Positions 44,815 to 55,374 of a stretch of 64,000 nt of DNA are shown piece after piece; position 1 is the first letter of the stretch; every line of letters begins with the position of its first letter. The DNA is from CAVRQM01 sp963756975 (GTDB taxonomy: Bacteria > Pseudomonadota > Alphaproteobacteria > Acetobacterales > Acetobacteraceae), in assembly GCA_963756975.1 (NCBI GenBank), contig CAVWPS010000002.1:1116001-1180000 (forward strand), read 5' to 3'. The notes below the pieces were generated by a model. That model did not search any database. It worked only from the letters and a program-made list of their open reading frames with translations, and was not told the origin of the DNA. The position numbers and the translations under genes are program-made.

Positions 44815-45654
44815 ATGCAGCGGCTACGCCGGATTGGAAGCAGCTTGGTATTCGGTTTCGCGCTTGTCGGAGGCGTGGCCCTCAGCCACTCCGCCGAAGC
44901 GTCGAAGCCGGTGAAAACCGGCCACCACTCGGGCAACGCCACCTCTCGCGTCGCCAGCACGTCCTCTCGCGCGTCCGGCATGTCCTCGCGCGTGGCCAGC
45001 AGCGCCTCCCCGGACGCGTCGTTCACCCGGCACACGCATGGCGGCAGCAAGCACGCGTTCGGCAAGGGCTCGAAGGTCCGCTACGCCAGCGCCGGCCGCA
45101 GCTACGGGGGCGGCAGCCTTCAATGCGTGCCGTTCGCCCGCGCCGCTTCCGGGATCGAGCTGAAGGGCAACGCCGCCAACTGGTGGGACGCCGCCGCCGG
45201 CGTCTACGACCGTGGCGACGCGCCGGAGGCCGGCAGCGTGCTGAACTTCCGCTCCAACGGCCGCATGCGCCTCGGCCATGTCGCCGTCGTGACCGCCATC
45301 GCCGACGCCCGCCATATCGAAATCGAGCACGCCAACTGGGCCGGCCCAGGGTCGAACAAGAGCGGCGTCAGCCACAACATCCCGGTCGAGGACGTCTCCG
45401 CCAACAACGACTGGACGGCGGTTCGCGTGGGCCTCGGCCACACCGGCGAATACGGCAGCACCTATCCGACCTACGGCTTCATCTACGACCGGCCGGACGG
45501 CGGCACCCGCTACGCCGCGCGCCGCCAGTCGCCGACGCTGGCGCCGCAGAGCGTGTCGTACGACGAGGTGGCCCAGGCCCCGGTCGCGACCCGGGGCAGC
45601 ACGGCCCGCATCTCCGGCATCTTCGAGGAAGCGCCGAGCCACAGCGTCCGCTGA
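44815..45654 (+). CDS. Secreted CHAP-domain amidase/peptidase
   Basis: A 279-aa cell-wall hydrolase candidate. Signal peptide MQRLRRIGSSLVFGFALVGG to about residue 29, then a Ser-rich linker (residues 40-70). The CHAP domain follows with catalytic Cys104 (SLQCVPFAR), His155 (LGHVAVVT) and Glu171/Asn174 (EIEHANW). The C-terminal 60 residues are low complexity. CHAP enzymes cut peptidoglycan amide bonds. No partner gene is adjacent. Confidence 0.9.
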   Translation: MQRLRRIGSSLVFGFALVGGVALSHSAEASKPVKTGHHSGNATSRVASTSSRASGMSSRVASSASPDASFTRHTHGGSKHAFGKGSKVRYASAGRSYGGGSLQCVPFARAASGIELKGNAANWWDAAAGVYDRGDAPEAGSVLNFRSNGRMRLGHVAVVTAIADARHIEIEHANWAGPGSNKSGVSHNIPVEDVSANNDWTAVRVGLGHTGEYGSTYPTYGFIYDRPDGGTRYAARRQSPTLAPQSVSYDEVAQAPVATRGSTARISGIFEEAPSHSVR

Positions 45655-45668
45655 GGCCAGGCTGAAAC

Positions 45669-46193
45669 TTAGACTAGGCCGGCGACGCCCAGGGCCGCGC
45701 CGGCGGCCAAAAGCCAGATCGGGTTGAGGCGGCTGCCGAGCACCACCGCCGCGGTCGCCACCGTGATCGCGCCCGCCACCGGGCCGGTCCAGCTTCCCCG
45801 CGCCAGCGACAGCGCGGCGCCGAGGACGAGGCCGACCGTGACCGGGGTGAGGCCCGCCTGCAGCACGCCGCGAATACGGGCGAGCCGGGCCGATCCCCAG
45901 GCCAGGAACACCGCGTAGGCCAGCACGCAGGTGGGCCCGAGCATGGCGGCCGTCGCGACCGCCGCGCCGGTGATGCCATTCAGCCGCCAGCCGATCAGCA
46001 CGGCCACCAGCATGTTCGGCCCCGGTGCCGCTTGGCCCAACGCGAACAGGGCCGAGAACTCCTGTGCCGTCAGCCAGTGATGGGTCACCACGAAGATGCG
46101 CTGCATCTCCGGGATGACCGCGTTGACGCCGCCGATCGCCAGCAAGCTGAGCTGCGCGTCGATCCGCGCCAATTCCAGCAACGGGACGCTCAT
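45669..46193 (-). CDS. chrA: Chromate transporter family protein, C-terminal half gene
   Basis: A 174-aa membrane protein, one half of a short-chain CHR transporter. It carries the conserved GGVNAVIPEMQR and ALGQAAPGPNMLV motifs (the chromate-transporter PGPN signature) and about five hydrophobic segments. ATG at 46193 overlaps the stop of the other half gene by four bases. Short CHR proteins act as pairs with opposite membrane orientation. Substrate chromate or sulfate is inferred from the family. Confidence 0.88.
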   Translation of the reverse strand: MSVPLLELARIDAQLSLLAIGGVNAVIPEMQRIFVVTHHWLTAQEFSALFALGQAAPGPNMLVAVLIGWRLNGITGAAVATAAMLGPTCVLAYAVFLAWGSARLARIRGVLQAGLTPVTVGLVLGAALSLARGSWTGPVAGAITVATAAVVLGSRLNPIWLLAAGAALGVAGLV

Positions 46194-46738
46194 CGCCGCC
46201 ACCACGCGAGACCGATGCTGACCGGGGCCAGCACGATCAGCACGTCCAGCAGCGGCAGCCGGACCAGACCGACGGCGACGAACGCCACCGCCGCGACGGC
46301 CATGCCGACCCAGCGCCGCCATAGCGGCCCGGCGATCTTCAACGCGGTGGCGAGCACCAGCCCGGACGCGGCGGCCGACAGCCCCCGCACCCCGTGCTGC
46401 ACGACGGCGAGGTCACCGAACCGGTCGTAGAGCAGCCCGACGCCGATGATGATCGTGAGCGGGGCGGCGAACAGGCCGGCGACCGACACCACCGAGCCCA
46501 CGATGCCGTGCGCCCGCTGGCCGATCGCGATGGCGAGGTTCGTGACGTTCGGCCCCGGCAGCACCTGGGCGACGGCGAGCGTGTCGGTGAACTCGGCCGG
46601 GCTGAGCCATTTCCGCTGCTCGACCACCATGCGGCGGATCCAGGGCATCACGCCGCCGAAGCCGATCAGGCCGACCGAGAAGAAGCCGGCGAACAGGGCG
46701 CGCAACGAAGGTTGAGTCTGCACGCGCCAGACCAGCAC
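46190..46738 (-). CDS. Chromate transporter family protein, N-terminal half gene
   Basis: A 182-aa membrane protein, partner of the preceding half. It has FSVGLIGFGGVMPWIRRM and VAQVLPGPNVTNLAI, with about five hydrophobic segments. The GTG at 46738 follows the LysE stop by three bases. The two halves together form a working transporter unit in the short-chain CHR families. Confidence 0.88.
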   Translation of the reverse strand: MLVWRVQTQPSLRALFAGFFSVGLIGFGGVMPWIRRMVVEQRKWLSPAEFTDTLAVAQVLPGPNVTNLAIAIGQRAHGIVGSVVSVAGLFAAPLTIIIGVGLLYDRFGDLAVVQHGVRGLSAAASGLVLATALKIAGPLWRRWVGMAVAAVAFVAVGLVRLPLLDVLIVLAPVSIGLAWWRR

Positions 46739-46741
46739 CGC

Positions 46742-47335
46742 TTACCGGCGCAGCACAACCGGCAGCATCGAGGCGACGAGCAGGATCGCCATCACGACGT
46801 TGAACGCCCGCAGCCGCGCGGGGGAGCCGAGCAGCCGCCCGGCCGCCGCGCCCAGCAGCGCCCAGGCCGACATGCACGGCACCGTCATCGCGGCGAACAT
46901 CCCGACGATGATGGCGAGCTGTGCCACAAGGCTCGACTCCGGCGCGATCCAGGCCGTGGTGACCGCGAGCGACATCAGCCACGCTTTCGGGTTGATCCAC
47001 TGAAAGCCGACCATGCCCCAGTAGCCGAGCGTCCGCTTCGGCGGCTCGCCCAGGCGCGGCGGCGGCGCGTTGCCGATCTTCCACGCCATCCACAGCAGCC
47101 ACGCGAAGCCGACCCAGCGCAGGATGTCATCGAGCCGGGGGATCACCGCCATGATGCCGGACACGCCGAGCCCGATCGCCGCGATCATCAGCGGAAACCC
47201 GGTGGCGACGCCGAGGATCATCGGAAACGTTCGCCGGAACCCGATGCGGGCGGCGTTGGCGGTGACCAGCATGTTGTTCGGCCCCGGCGTCACCGTGGTC
47301 GAAAACGCGAACAGGGCGAGCGGAACGATTTGCAT
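46742..47335 (-). CDS. LysE family translocator
   Basis: A 197-aa membrane exporter for amino acids or homoserine lactone-type compounds. Family marks: STTVTPGPNNMLVTANAARIGF at the N-terminus and MVGFQWINPKAWLMSLAV in the middle. Six hydrophobic segments are visible. It lies upstream of the chromate-transporter halves in a probable operon. Substrate unknown. Confidence 0.92.
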   Translation of the reverse strand: MQIVPLALFAFSTTVTPGPNNMLVTANAARIGFRRTFPMILGVATGFPLMIAAIGLGVSGIMAVIPRLDDILRWVGFAWLLWMAWKIGNAPPPRLGEPPKRTLGYWGMVGFQWINPKAWLMSLAVTTAWIAPESSLVAQLAIIVGMFAAMTVPCMSAWALLGAAAGRLLGSPARLRAFNVVMAILLVASMLPVVLRR

Positions 47336-47387
47336 ATCGATAGGTCAGCACCCTTGTCCTATCGGACGCGAATGCAAAAGACGTCGG

Positions 47388-47883
47388 TCAGCCCCGCGCG
47401 AGGATGAGCGTTACGAATGTCAGGTCCATCCAGGCGTCGAACTTGCGGCCGACCTCGCGCAACGTCCCGGCCACTTCGAAGCCGAGGCTTGCGTGCAGCG
47501 CGAGCGACGGTGCGTTGCTGGCCTCGATCCCGCCGACCATCACGTGCCTGCCATCCTCGCGCGCGCGCGCGATCAGTGCGGTCAGAAGGCGCCCGGCCCA
47601 GCCCGCGGCCTTGCGCCTCAGGATGGACGTATAACGAGTGCTCGACGCTGTACAGATAACCCTCCCACGGCCGGTATTGGGCGTAGCTCGCGAAGCCCGC
47701 GACGATCCCCTCGTGCTCGGCGACCAGCACCGGCAGCTCGGCCGCCCGCCGCTCGCGAAACCACGCGGTGCGCTGGTCCAGGGTCGCCGGCGTCAGGCTC
47801 CAGACGGCCGTCGTGTTCTCGATCGCCTCGTTGGTGATGGCGAGGATTCGCGGCAGGTCCGCTTCGGTCGCGTCCCGGATCAT
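47388..47883 (-). pseudogene. GNAT N-acetyltransferase (phosphinothricin acetyltransferase-like), frameshifted
   Basis: An acetyl-CoA-dependent N-acetyltransferase of about 164 residues when repaired. The first frame is clear (MIRDATEADLPRILAITNEA, SVEHSLYVHPEAQGRGLGR; QGRGLGR is the CoA loop). One extra base in the run at 47592-47594 moves the frame, after which the family C-terminus follows (LLTALIAR, AREDGRHVMVGGIEASNAPS, LHASLGFEVAGTLREVGRKF). The last codon is at 47388; without repair the product runs on to 47359 with a foreign tail. The start overlaps the hyuB stop (ATGA). Confidence 0.8.
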
Positions 47884-49593
47884 GCGCGCAACCGCGCCGT
47901 CCCAGCGACGTCCACAGCCCCGTCGTCACCGATCGCGACGCGGTAGACCTCCCTCGCACGCCCGACGGAGACGAGGCCGCCGCGAACGTCCGCCGCCACC
48001 GATGCCGCATCGCGCAGAAGCGGATCGCCCATGCCGCCGCCGCCCGGCAGGTTCAGCACGAGCCGGTCGCCGTCCGGGATCACCTGATACCCCTTGGTCC
48101 GCAGCGTGGCACCCGACTTCAGCTCCACCCGGCCCGCCGCGCCGGCATGTCCGCCATCCCGGCCTTTCGGCGCATTGAGCACCCGGTCGAAGATCGCGTT
48201 GACCGCGAACGCCCGGTCGCCGAGCGTGCCGATCTCCATGACCGGCCCATGCCCGCCCCGTGTGCGCCCGGCCCCGGCGCTGTCCGGCACCAGCTCCTTG
48301 CGCCAGAACACGACCGGCGCGATCGCCTCCGTCGCCTCGACCGGCATCGTCCGCACGCCGGACGGGAACGCCGTCCCGTCCAGCCCGTCGCTGGTCGGAC
48401 GGGCACCGGTGCCGCCGTTGTTGAACGTGATGACCTCGAAATCCGGGAATCCCGCATCGTCGCCGGTGACCGACGGCCCGCCCCGCAACGGCGGGTTCCA
48501 CAGGCAGGAGCTGCCCTCGGCCACCACCCGGTCCGGCACCGCCTGGAACAGGCAGCCCATCATCAGGTCGGGCAACAACTGGCCGGTGACGTGGCGGACC
48601 GCGACGGGGCTCGGGCGCGGCGCGTTCAGGATGCAGTCGGACGGGATGGTCATCCGGAACGGCAGCAGCGAGGCCCAGTTGTTCGGGATGTCGGGTGCCA
48701 CGACCACCTTGATGCCGAAGCAGGCGTAGGCGCGGGTGTAGGCGCCCGGCACGTTGATGCCGCGCGCCGACCGGCCGGAGGTGCCGGCGAAGTCGACCTC
48801 GATGGTCGCCTCGTTGATCGTCATTGTCGCGCGCAACGTCAGCGGTGCCTCGTAGCCGTCGCCGCCGATCTCCGAACTGAATTCTCCGCGCGGCAACCGG
48901 CCGATCGCGGCCTCGGTCGCGCGCAACGACGCGTCGAAGATGAACGTCGCGAGGTCGTCGAGGCCGTCGAGCCCATACTCGGTCAGCATCTGATCGAGCC
49001 GCCGTGCACCGGCATCGTTGCAGGCGCACAGGGAATAGACGTCGCCCTCGATCTCGACCGGCAGCCGCGAGCCCATCCGCAGCAGGTCGAAGAACGTCTC
49101 GTTCGCGACACCCCGGTCGAAGCACTTCAGGATCGGGATGTAGAATCCCTCCTCGTAGACGCTGCGGGCCTCCGGTCCCATCCCGAGCCCGCCGACGTCG
49201 ATCACGTGCGCCGTGTTGGCCAGCATCCCGATCATCCGGCCGTCATGGAACGCCGGTGTCACCACCGTCAGGTCGTGCAGGTGCCCGGTGCCGAGCCACG
49301 GATCGTTGGTGATGTAGTGGTCGCCCGCGCGCATCGTCTCGGCCGGGAATTTTTGCAGAAAATGCCCGACGCTCTCCATCATCGAGTTGACGTGCCCCGG
49401 CGTGCCGGTCACCGCCTGCGCCAGCATCCGGCCTTTCAGGTCGAACACGCCCGCCGACAGGTCGCCCGGCCTCGCGCACGGTGGTCGAGAACGCGGTGCG
49501 GATCATCGTCTGCGCCTGTTCCTCGACCACCGCGATCAGGCGGTTCCACATCACCTGATTGCGGATGGCGGCGAGTTGCGTGGCCTGGCTCAT
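47880..49593 (-). pseudogene. hyuB: Hydantoinase B / N-methylhydantoinase-type subunit, frameshifted near 49466
   Basis: Subunit B of an ATP-dependent hydantoinase/oxoprolinase, 570 aa when repaired. The N-terminus (MSQATQLAAIRNQVMWNRLI, ending TTVREAG) is in one frame; the remainder (VFDLKGRMLAQAVTGTPGHV, TNDPWLGTGHLHDLTVVTP, and FAGTSGRSARGINVPG) is in another. Removing one base from 49465-49467 joins them as VREAGDLSAGVFDLKG. ATG at 49593 overlaps the hyuA stop. HyuA and HyuB together open hydantoin or oxoproline rings using ATP. Confidence 0.85.
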
Positions 49594-51675
49594 GCGGCGC
49601 TCCGGGTCAGGATCAGGTCGCCGTCGGGATGGACGACCGCCGTCCAGCCCGGCCCGACCAGTGTCGACGTCTCGGCTTCGGTCACGATCGCGGGTCCGGC
49701 CATGGTCGCCCCCGCCGAACAGCTTGCCCGTTCGAACAACGCCCAGTCGGCCACGTCCCCGCCGGCGGTGTCGCGGACTTTTCGGGCACCGGCCTTCGTG
49801 GCGGCCTGTGCCGTCATGCCACCGGCCATGATCGACGCTGTGGGTTCGGTCGCGACGACGACGGCGTAGCTCAGCACCTCGACATCGGAGCCCGGCACCG
49901 GCCGGTCGTAGACGCGAGCGTATTCGGCTTCGTAGGCGCTCCGGATTTCGGCGACATCGGCCGCCTCCAACGCCCGCACCGGCAACGGCAGCGAGATCTC
50001 GTGGCCCTGCCCGACGTAGCGCATGAACGCGATCCGGCGCTCGGTCGTGGGGGCCCCGAAACTGCCGGCGGCGACGACGGCACTCGCCTCCGCCGCCATC
50101 CCGGCCAGCAACGCGTTGACCGAAGCCACATCGAACGCGCCCAGCTTCTGATACAGGCTGCGGACCACCTCGTAAGCCACGGGCGCCCTTAAAAATCCGA
50201 TGGCGCTGCCGACACCTGCCCCGCGCGGGACGACGATGCGCGAAATGCCGATCTTCTCGGCCACGCGCGGCCCGTGCACCGGCCCGCCGCCGCCGAACGC
50301 GATCATCGTGCGACGGTCGTATGTCGACCCCGCCTCGACCGCGTGCACGCGCGCCGCATTGGCCATGTTCTCGTCCACCATCTCGACCACGCCGAGTGCC
50401 GCCATCGCGGGCTCCAGCGTCAGCGCGGTCCCCACGTCGCGCGCCAGCGCCGCCTCGGCCGCCGCCGTGTCGAGCCGCATCGTGCCGCCGGCAAAGCTCG
50501 CCGGATCGTAGCGGCCGAGGGCGAGGTTCGCGTCCGTCACCGCCGCCCGCGTGCCGCCGCGCCCGTAGCAAGCCGGTCCCGGATCGGCGCCCGCACTCTC
50601 GGGCCCGACCTGCAACCGGCCGAGCGCGTCGACATGGGCGAGGCTGCCGCCGCCGGCCCCGATCTCCACCATCTCGATCACCGGGATGCGCAGCGGCAGT
50701 CCGGAGCCTTTGCGGAACCGGCCGACGCGCGCGACCTCGAAGCTGCGCGCGGTCTGCGGCGTGCCGTCGTCGATCAGGCAGATTTTCGCCGTCGTGCCGC
50801 CCATGTCGAACGACAGCACGCGGTCGAGCCCATGCCGCCGCGCGATGTCGGCCGCGAAGATGGCCCCGCCCGCCGGGCCGCTCTCGACGAGCCGGATCGG
50901 GAACCGGCACGCCGTCTCGATCGTCGTCAGCCCGCCGCCCGACAGCATCATGAACACCGGGGCGGTAAACCCCTGGTCGCGCAGGGCGGCCGCGAGCCGG
51001 GTCAGGTAGCGCGCCATCAGCGGCTGGACGTAGGCGTTCGCGACGGTGGTCGAAAACCGCTCCCACTCGCGCATTTCGGGCGAGACCTCGGACGAGATCG
51101 AAACCGGCATCGCCGGCAACGCGTCCAGCAGCGCGTCGCGCGCCGCCCGCTCGTGCGCGCCGTCGCGGTAGGCGTGCAGGAAGCCGATCGCGACCGATTC
51201 CACCTTTTCGCGCACCAGCACCGGGGCGAGCGCCCGCACCGCCGCCAGATCGAGCGGTCGCAGCACGGCACCGTCGCGGGAGATGCGTTCCGGCACCGGC
51301 AGGCGCAGATGGCGCGGCACCAGCGGCGTCGGCAGCACGATGTTGAGGTCGGTACTGGTCGTACCGGCTCTCGTTGCCGAGGGCGAGCACGTCGCGGAAT
51401 CCCTCGGTGGTGAGCAGCGCGGTGGTCGCACCCTTGCGCTCGATCAGCGCGTTGGTGGCCAGCGTCGTGCCGTGGATCAGCACCTGGATGTCGGCGGGCG
51501 CAACCCCCGCGATGCGCAGGATGTCGGCGATGCCGGCCAGCATGCCCAGTTCCGGGGCGGCCGGCGTCGTCAGCACCTTCGTCGTATGGAGCTTGCCGCC
51601 GTGCTCGAGTGCGACGTCGGTGAACGTGCCGCCGATATCGACGGCCAGCCGTCCGGAGGCGTTGGATTGGCTCAA
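49590..51675 (-). pseudogene. hyuA: Hydantoinase/oxoprolinase subunit A, frameshifted near 51352
   Basis: ATP-binding subunit A, 694 aa when repaired. The N-terminal actin-like ATPase entry is clear (LAVDIGGTFTDVALEHGGKL, LIHGTTLATNALIERKGA). After SRYDQY the frame changes and continues with DLNIVLPTPLVPRHLRLPV, FDMGGTTAKICLIDDG and YGRGGTRAAVTDANLALGR. One extra base at 51351-51352 accounts for it. The start is TTG at 51675 with GGAGGG about ten bases upstream. It is the first gene of hyuA-hyuB-GNAT. Confidence 0.85.
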
Positions 51676-51785
51676 GGCTGGTCACCCTCCGCGACCGCCG
51701 CGCGGGCGGTTCCACCGGTCCGGTCGCTGGTTTAAAGCACGCCGCTCATATGTGTCGCATCCCGACCGCGACGGAGGCAAACCCG

Positions 51786-53222
51786 GTGACGGTGGACGAA
51801 ACGCTCGACGAATTCCGGCACGCGGCAAGGCGCAAGGACTTTGGGTCGGCACTCGCCGTGTGGCGCAGGCTCGCGGGCAAGGTTTCGACAACCTCCGACG
51901 ACGCGCTGCTCGCGGGACAGGCGGCACGCGCGGGCGGCGACCATGAACTGGCCGAGACGCTGCTCAACTCCGTGACGGGAGAGGCGCGCGACGAACCGGC
52001 GTTCGTGCTCGAACACGCGGCGCTGGCCACCGACCGCCGCGACTGGACGGAAGCAGTGCGCCGGTGGCGGCGCGCCCTGGGTTCGGTGCCGGAGACGGGC
52101 GGGATCTGGTTCAATCTCGGCTGGGCGCTTCAATGGAGCGGCGAGCTGGAGGAGGCCGACACGGTGCTCGCCCGCGCCCGCTCGAAATTCCCCAACGACG
52201 AGCGGATCGCGGTCGCCCTGGCCCGCAACGCGGCATTGCGCGGCGACGCGGCCCGCGCGCTCGACCTGTGGGACGCGGCGGCGGCCTCGTTCCCGGCCCG
52301 GCCGCATATCCACTTGCACCGGGTGTCGGCGCTGCGCGAACAATCCGAATTCGCCCGGGCGGAGGCGGCCTACCGGGAGGCGGTCGCGTCCTGCGCGCCC
52401 ACCGCCGCGCTGCTCAGCGAAGGCGCCGGGCTCGCGCAGGCCGCCAACGACCTGCCGGCGGCGGCCGCCCGCTGGCGCGCGGTGCTGGCGCTCGATCCCG
52501 CGCACAAGACGGCCGGCGCACGCCTGATCGCCGCTTTGCGGGAGGCCGGCGACACGGCCAGCGCGGACGCGGCGTTCGAGGCGGCGGCGGCGGCCAACAC
52601 GCCGCAGTGGCCGGAGTGGCTGGCCTGGGCGCGGGGGGCAGAGCCGGCCGAGGGTGGCACCGGGTCCTGGGCCGAGGCCGCGCGGCGCTGGCGGATTGCC
52701 GCCGCCGCCATGCCGGACCGGGTCGAGCCGGTGCACGGCCTGATCGCGGCATTGCGGCGGATCGGCGACGCCGAGGCGATCGCGGCGGCGGTCCACGACG
52801 GGGCGGCGCGGTTCCCGTCAGACGCGGCGCTGATGGGGGAGTACGCGCGATCCGCGGCGGCGGCGGGCGACCACGCGGCGGCGGTGGAGCGGTTCCGGGC
52901 GATCGAGCCGATGGACGATACGGTCCGGGCCGGATTGCTCGGCTCGTTGCTGGCGCTCGACCGGCTTGACGAGGCGCAGGAGGTCTGGCGCGAGATCTCG
53001 CCGGTCACCGAGACGCGTGAGACGACCGTCTTCGCCGCCCGGCTGGCGACAAGGCGGCACGACTGGATGGAGGCGGAGCGCCGCTGGGATCTCGCCGCCG
53101 CCCTGTTCCCGGCTGACGCGGACGAGGAGCGCCGTGGGTTCCGTCGCCTCGCCGGGCTGGAATGGGTCGAGGGCGCGGCCGATCCGATCGACGTTCCGCG
53201 GCTGATGCGACAACTCGCCTGA
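51786..53222 (+). CDS. Tetratricopeptide repeat protein
   Basis: A 478-aa all-helical protein built from TPR-like units; examples are TGGIWFNLGWALQWSGELEEA and repeated DWTEAVRRWRRAL, AAARWRAVLALDPAHKTAGA, SWAEAARRWRIAAAAM. No signal peptide or catalytic domain. GTG at 51786 is chosen because GGAGG lies eight bases upstream; an in-frame ATG at 51750 lacks one. Interaction scaffold is the likely role; no partner can be named. It is divergent from hyuA and convergent with the next gene. Confidence 0.8.
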   Translation: MTVDETLDEFRHAARRKDFGSALAVWRRLAGKVSTTSDDALLAGQAARAGGDHELAETLLNSVTGEARDEPAFVLEHAALATDRRDWTEAVRRWRRALGSVPETGGIWFNLGWALQWSGELEEADTVLARARSKFPNDERIAVALARNAALRGDAARALDLWDAAAASFPARPHIHLHRVSALREQSEFARAEAAYREAVASCAPTAALLSEGAGLAQAANDLPAAAARWRAVLALDPAHKTAGARLIAALREAGDTASADAAFEAAAAANTPQWPEWLAWARGAEPAEGGTGSWAEAARRWRIAAAAMPDRVEPVHGLIAALRRIGDAEAIAAAVHDGAARFPSDAALMGEYARSAAAAGDHAAAVERFRAIEPMDDTVRAGLLGSLLALDRLDEAQEVWREISPVTETRETTVFAARLATRRHDWMEAERRWDLAAALFPADADEERRGFRRLAGLEWVEGAADPIDVPRLMRQLA

Positions 53223-53225
53223 CCG

Positions 53226-54356
53226 TCACCAGCCGTTGATGCGGTGCCACACGACCGCGACCTCGGCCCCGTCATCTGTGACGAAATACCGGTCGTGCGC
53301 GGCGGCCGTCATGCAGGCGTGGTTCACCGAGACCCGCACCCGGTCGCCGACCGCGAGCGGCGCGGCACCGGCCGCCGGGTCGAGTGCGACCAGCGCATGC
53401 TCCTGCCAGACCTGGGCGACGACCGCCTGGCCGAACGCGGGCCGCCCCTGCTCGTCCAGCATCAGCCCGTAGCCGCAATCCACCAATCCGGGCGCGGCCG
53501 TGCTGCGGTCGAGCGACAATGCGAGCCCGCCCGCATCGAGCAGCACGCCGCCGCCGGGCAGCCGGTCGGCGGCGGGACGCCGGCCGACCACGCTGGCCAG
53601 CACCGTCAGCGCCACGTCGGCGCGGTCGAGGCTGCCGACCTCGGACTGGAACAGGTCGCCGAACATGTAGACGCCGGCCCGCATCTCGGTCACGCCGTCG
53701 AGCGATTCCGCGTGCAACGCGGTCGGCGTGCTGCCGACCGAGACGATGGGGCAGTCGTAGCCGGCCGCCCGCAGCCGCGCCGCCGCCCGCGTGGCCCCGT
53801 CCCGCTCCTGCTCGGCCGCCTGCGCCATCTCGGCCGCCGTGCGTCCGAAGTAGCTGTGGCCGCCATGGGTCATCACGCCCGCCAGCGCGCCGTCGAGCGC
53901 CGCCGCGACATCGAGCAGCGCCGGATCGTCCGGCAGCAATCCGGCCCGGGCACCGCCGGTGTCGATCTCGATCAGCGTGCGCGGCGGGTCGCGGCGCTGG
54001 CCGATCACGGCGGCGGTCGCCGGGTCGTCGGTCACCACCATGAGTTGCGCCCCGGCCGCGTTGAGCTTGTCCACCTGCTCGATCTTCTGCGGCGTGATCG
54101 CGATGGCGTACAAAATGTCGGTCAGGCCATGGGCGCCGAAATACTCCGCCTCCGCTAGCGTACTGACCGTGATCGCACCCTCGGCGGCGGCCCCCACGAG
54201 CGCCATGCGCGCGACCTCGATCGATTTCGCGGTTTTCAGGTGGGGCCGCAGCCGGACGTTATGGCGCGACACCGCGCGGTCCATGGCGGCGATGTTGCGC
54301 GCCACCGCGGGGCGATCGAGCACGAGGCAAGGCGTGGGCAGGTCGGCGATCCGCAC
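53226..54356 (-). CDS. DSD1/D-threonine aldolase-family PLP enzyme
   Basis: A 376-aa fold-type III PLP enzyme with an alanine racemase-like N-terminal domain. The PLP lysine is in RLRPHLKTAKSIEVARM. The C-terminal metal-binding His/Cys pair is in SVNHACMTAAAHDRYFV, as in D-serine dehydratase and D-threonine aldolase. The N-terminus MRIADLPTPCLVLDRPAV is standard. GTG at 54356 has GAGGGAA eight bases upstream. D-amino acid or hydroxy-amino acid breakdown is inferred. Confidence 0.88.
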   Translation of the reverse strand: MRIADLPTPCLVLDRPAVARNIAAMDRAVSRHNVRLRPHLKTAKSIEVARMALVGAAAEGAITVSTLAEAEYFGAHGLTDILYAIAITPQKIEQVDKLNAAGAQLMVVTDDPATAAVIGQRRDPPRTLIEIDTGGARAGLLPDDPALLDVAAALDGALAGVMTHGGHSYFGRTAAEMAQAAEQERDGATRAAARLRAAGYDCPIVSVGSTPTALHAESLDGVTEMRAGVYMFGDLFQSEVGSLDRADVALTVLASVVGRRPAADRLPGGGVLLDAGGLALSLDRSTAAPGLVDCGYGLMLDEQGRPAFGQAVVAQVWQEHALVALDPAAGAAPLAVGDRVRVSVNHACMTAAAHDRYFVTDDGAEVAVVWHRINGW

Positions 54357-54425
54357 GGCGGTGGTTCCCTCGTTGATTGCGCGCAACTCTGGACGACGCG
54401 CGCCGCCACCGCCACACACGCCGTC

Positions 54426-55343
54426 ATGCACGTCTTCACATCCTGGACCGGGCTGCCGCCCGAGGCGCGCGGCGGCAGCGTCGCCCTCGGCAACCTCGAC
54501 GGCGTCCATCGCGGCCACGCGGCGGTGATCGCGACCGCCCGCGCCGCCCGGCCCGACGCCACACTCTCGGTGCTGACGTTCGAGCCGCACCCGCGCGAGC
54601 TGTTCCGCCCCGACGACCCGCCCTTCCACCTGACCCTGCCGCCGGCCCGCGACCGGCTGCTCGGCGCACTCGGCGTCGAGATCGTGCACCAGATCGCGTT
54701 CGACCGCGCGTTCAGCCTGATCGACGCCGACGCCTTCGTGACCGACGTGCTGCATGCCGGGCTCGGGGCCGCGCATGTGGTGTGCGGACCGGATTTCGCG
54801 TTCGGCCACCGGCGCGGCGGCGACGTGGCGCTGCTGATCGCGCAATGCGAGCGGCTCGGCATCGGCGTCACGCTGGCGCCGCACCTGTCGGACGAGGCGG
54901 GGGTTATTTCATCGACCCGGATCAGGCGGCTGCTGCAGGACGGCTACCCGGAGCGGGCGGCGATGCTGCTCGGCCGGCCATGGGCGATCGAGGGCGAGGT
55001 GATGCACGGCGACGCGCGCGGCCGCACGCTGGGCTTCCCGACCGCCAACGTCCCGCTCGGCCGCCACCTGGAACCGGCGCGCGGCGTCTACGCGGTGCGC
55101 GTGACGCTGGCCGGCGGCACGGTGGTGCCGGGTGTCGCCAATATCGGGCGGCGGCCGACGGTCGGCGGCACCGAAAGCCGGGTCGAGGCGCATCTGTTCG
55201 ATTTCGCCGGCGACCTGTACGGCCAGAATGTCGCCGTCGCCCTGATCGCGTTCATCCGCGACGAGCGCCGGTTCGACGGTCTGGACGCGCTCAAGGCGCA
55301 GATCGCGCTCGATCGCGACACCGCGCGCGCCATCCTTCGTTGA
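54426..55343 (+). CDS. ribF: Bifunctional riboflavin kinase/FAD synthetase
   Basis: Makes FMN and FAD from riboflavin; 305 aa, the usual length. The N-terminal nucleotidyltransferase domain has LGNLDGVHRGH, LTFEPHPRELF and ISSTRIRRLL. The C-terminal kinase domain has GRTLGFPTANVPL and FDFAGDLYGQ. ATG at 54426. The gene leads into ileS and lspA, the frequent ribF-ileS-lspA order. Confidence 0.96.
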   Translation: MHVFTSWTGLPPEARGGSVALGNLDGVHRGHAAVIATARAARPDATLSVLTFEPHPRELFRPDDPPFHLTLPPARDRLLGALGVEIVHQIAFDRAFSLIDADAFVTDVLHAGLGAAHVVCGPDFAFGHRRGGDVALLIAQCERLGIGVTLAPHLSDEAGVISSTRIRRLLQDGYPERAAMLLGRPWAIEGEVMHGDARGRTLGFPTANVPLGRHLEPARGVYAVRVTLAGGTVVPGVANIGRRPTVGGTESRVEAHLFDFAGDLYGQNVAVALIAFIRDERRFDGLDALKAQIALDRDTARAILR

Positions 55344-55374
55344 CCCATTCGCTCAGCACTCCCATAGCCACGCC

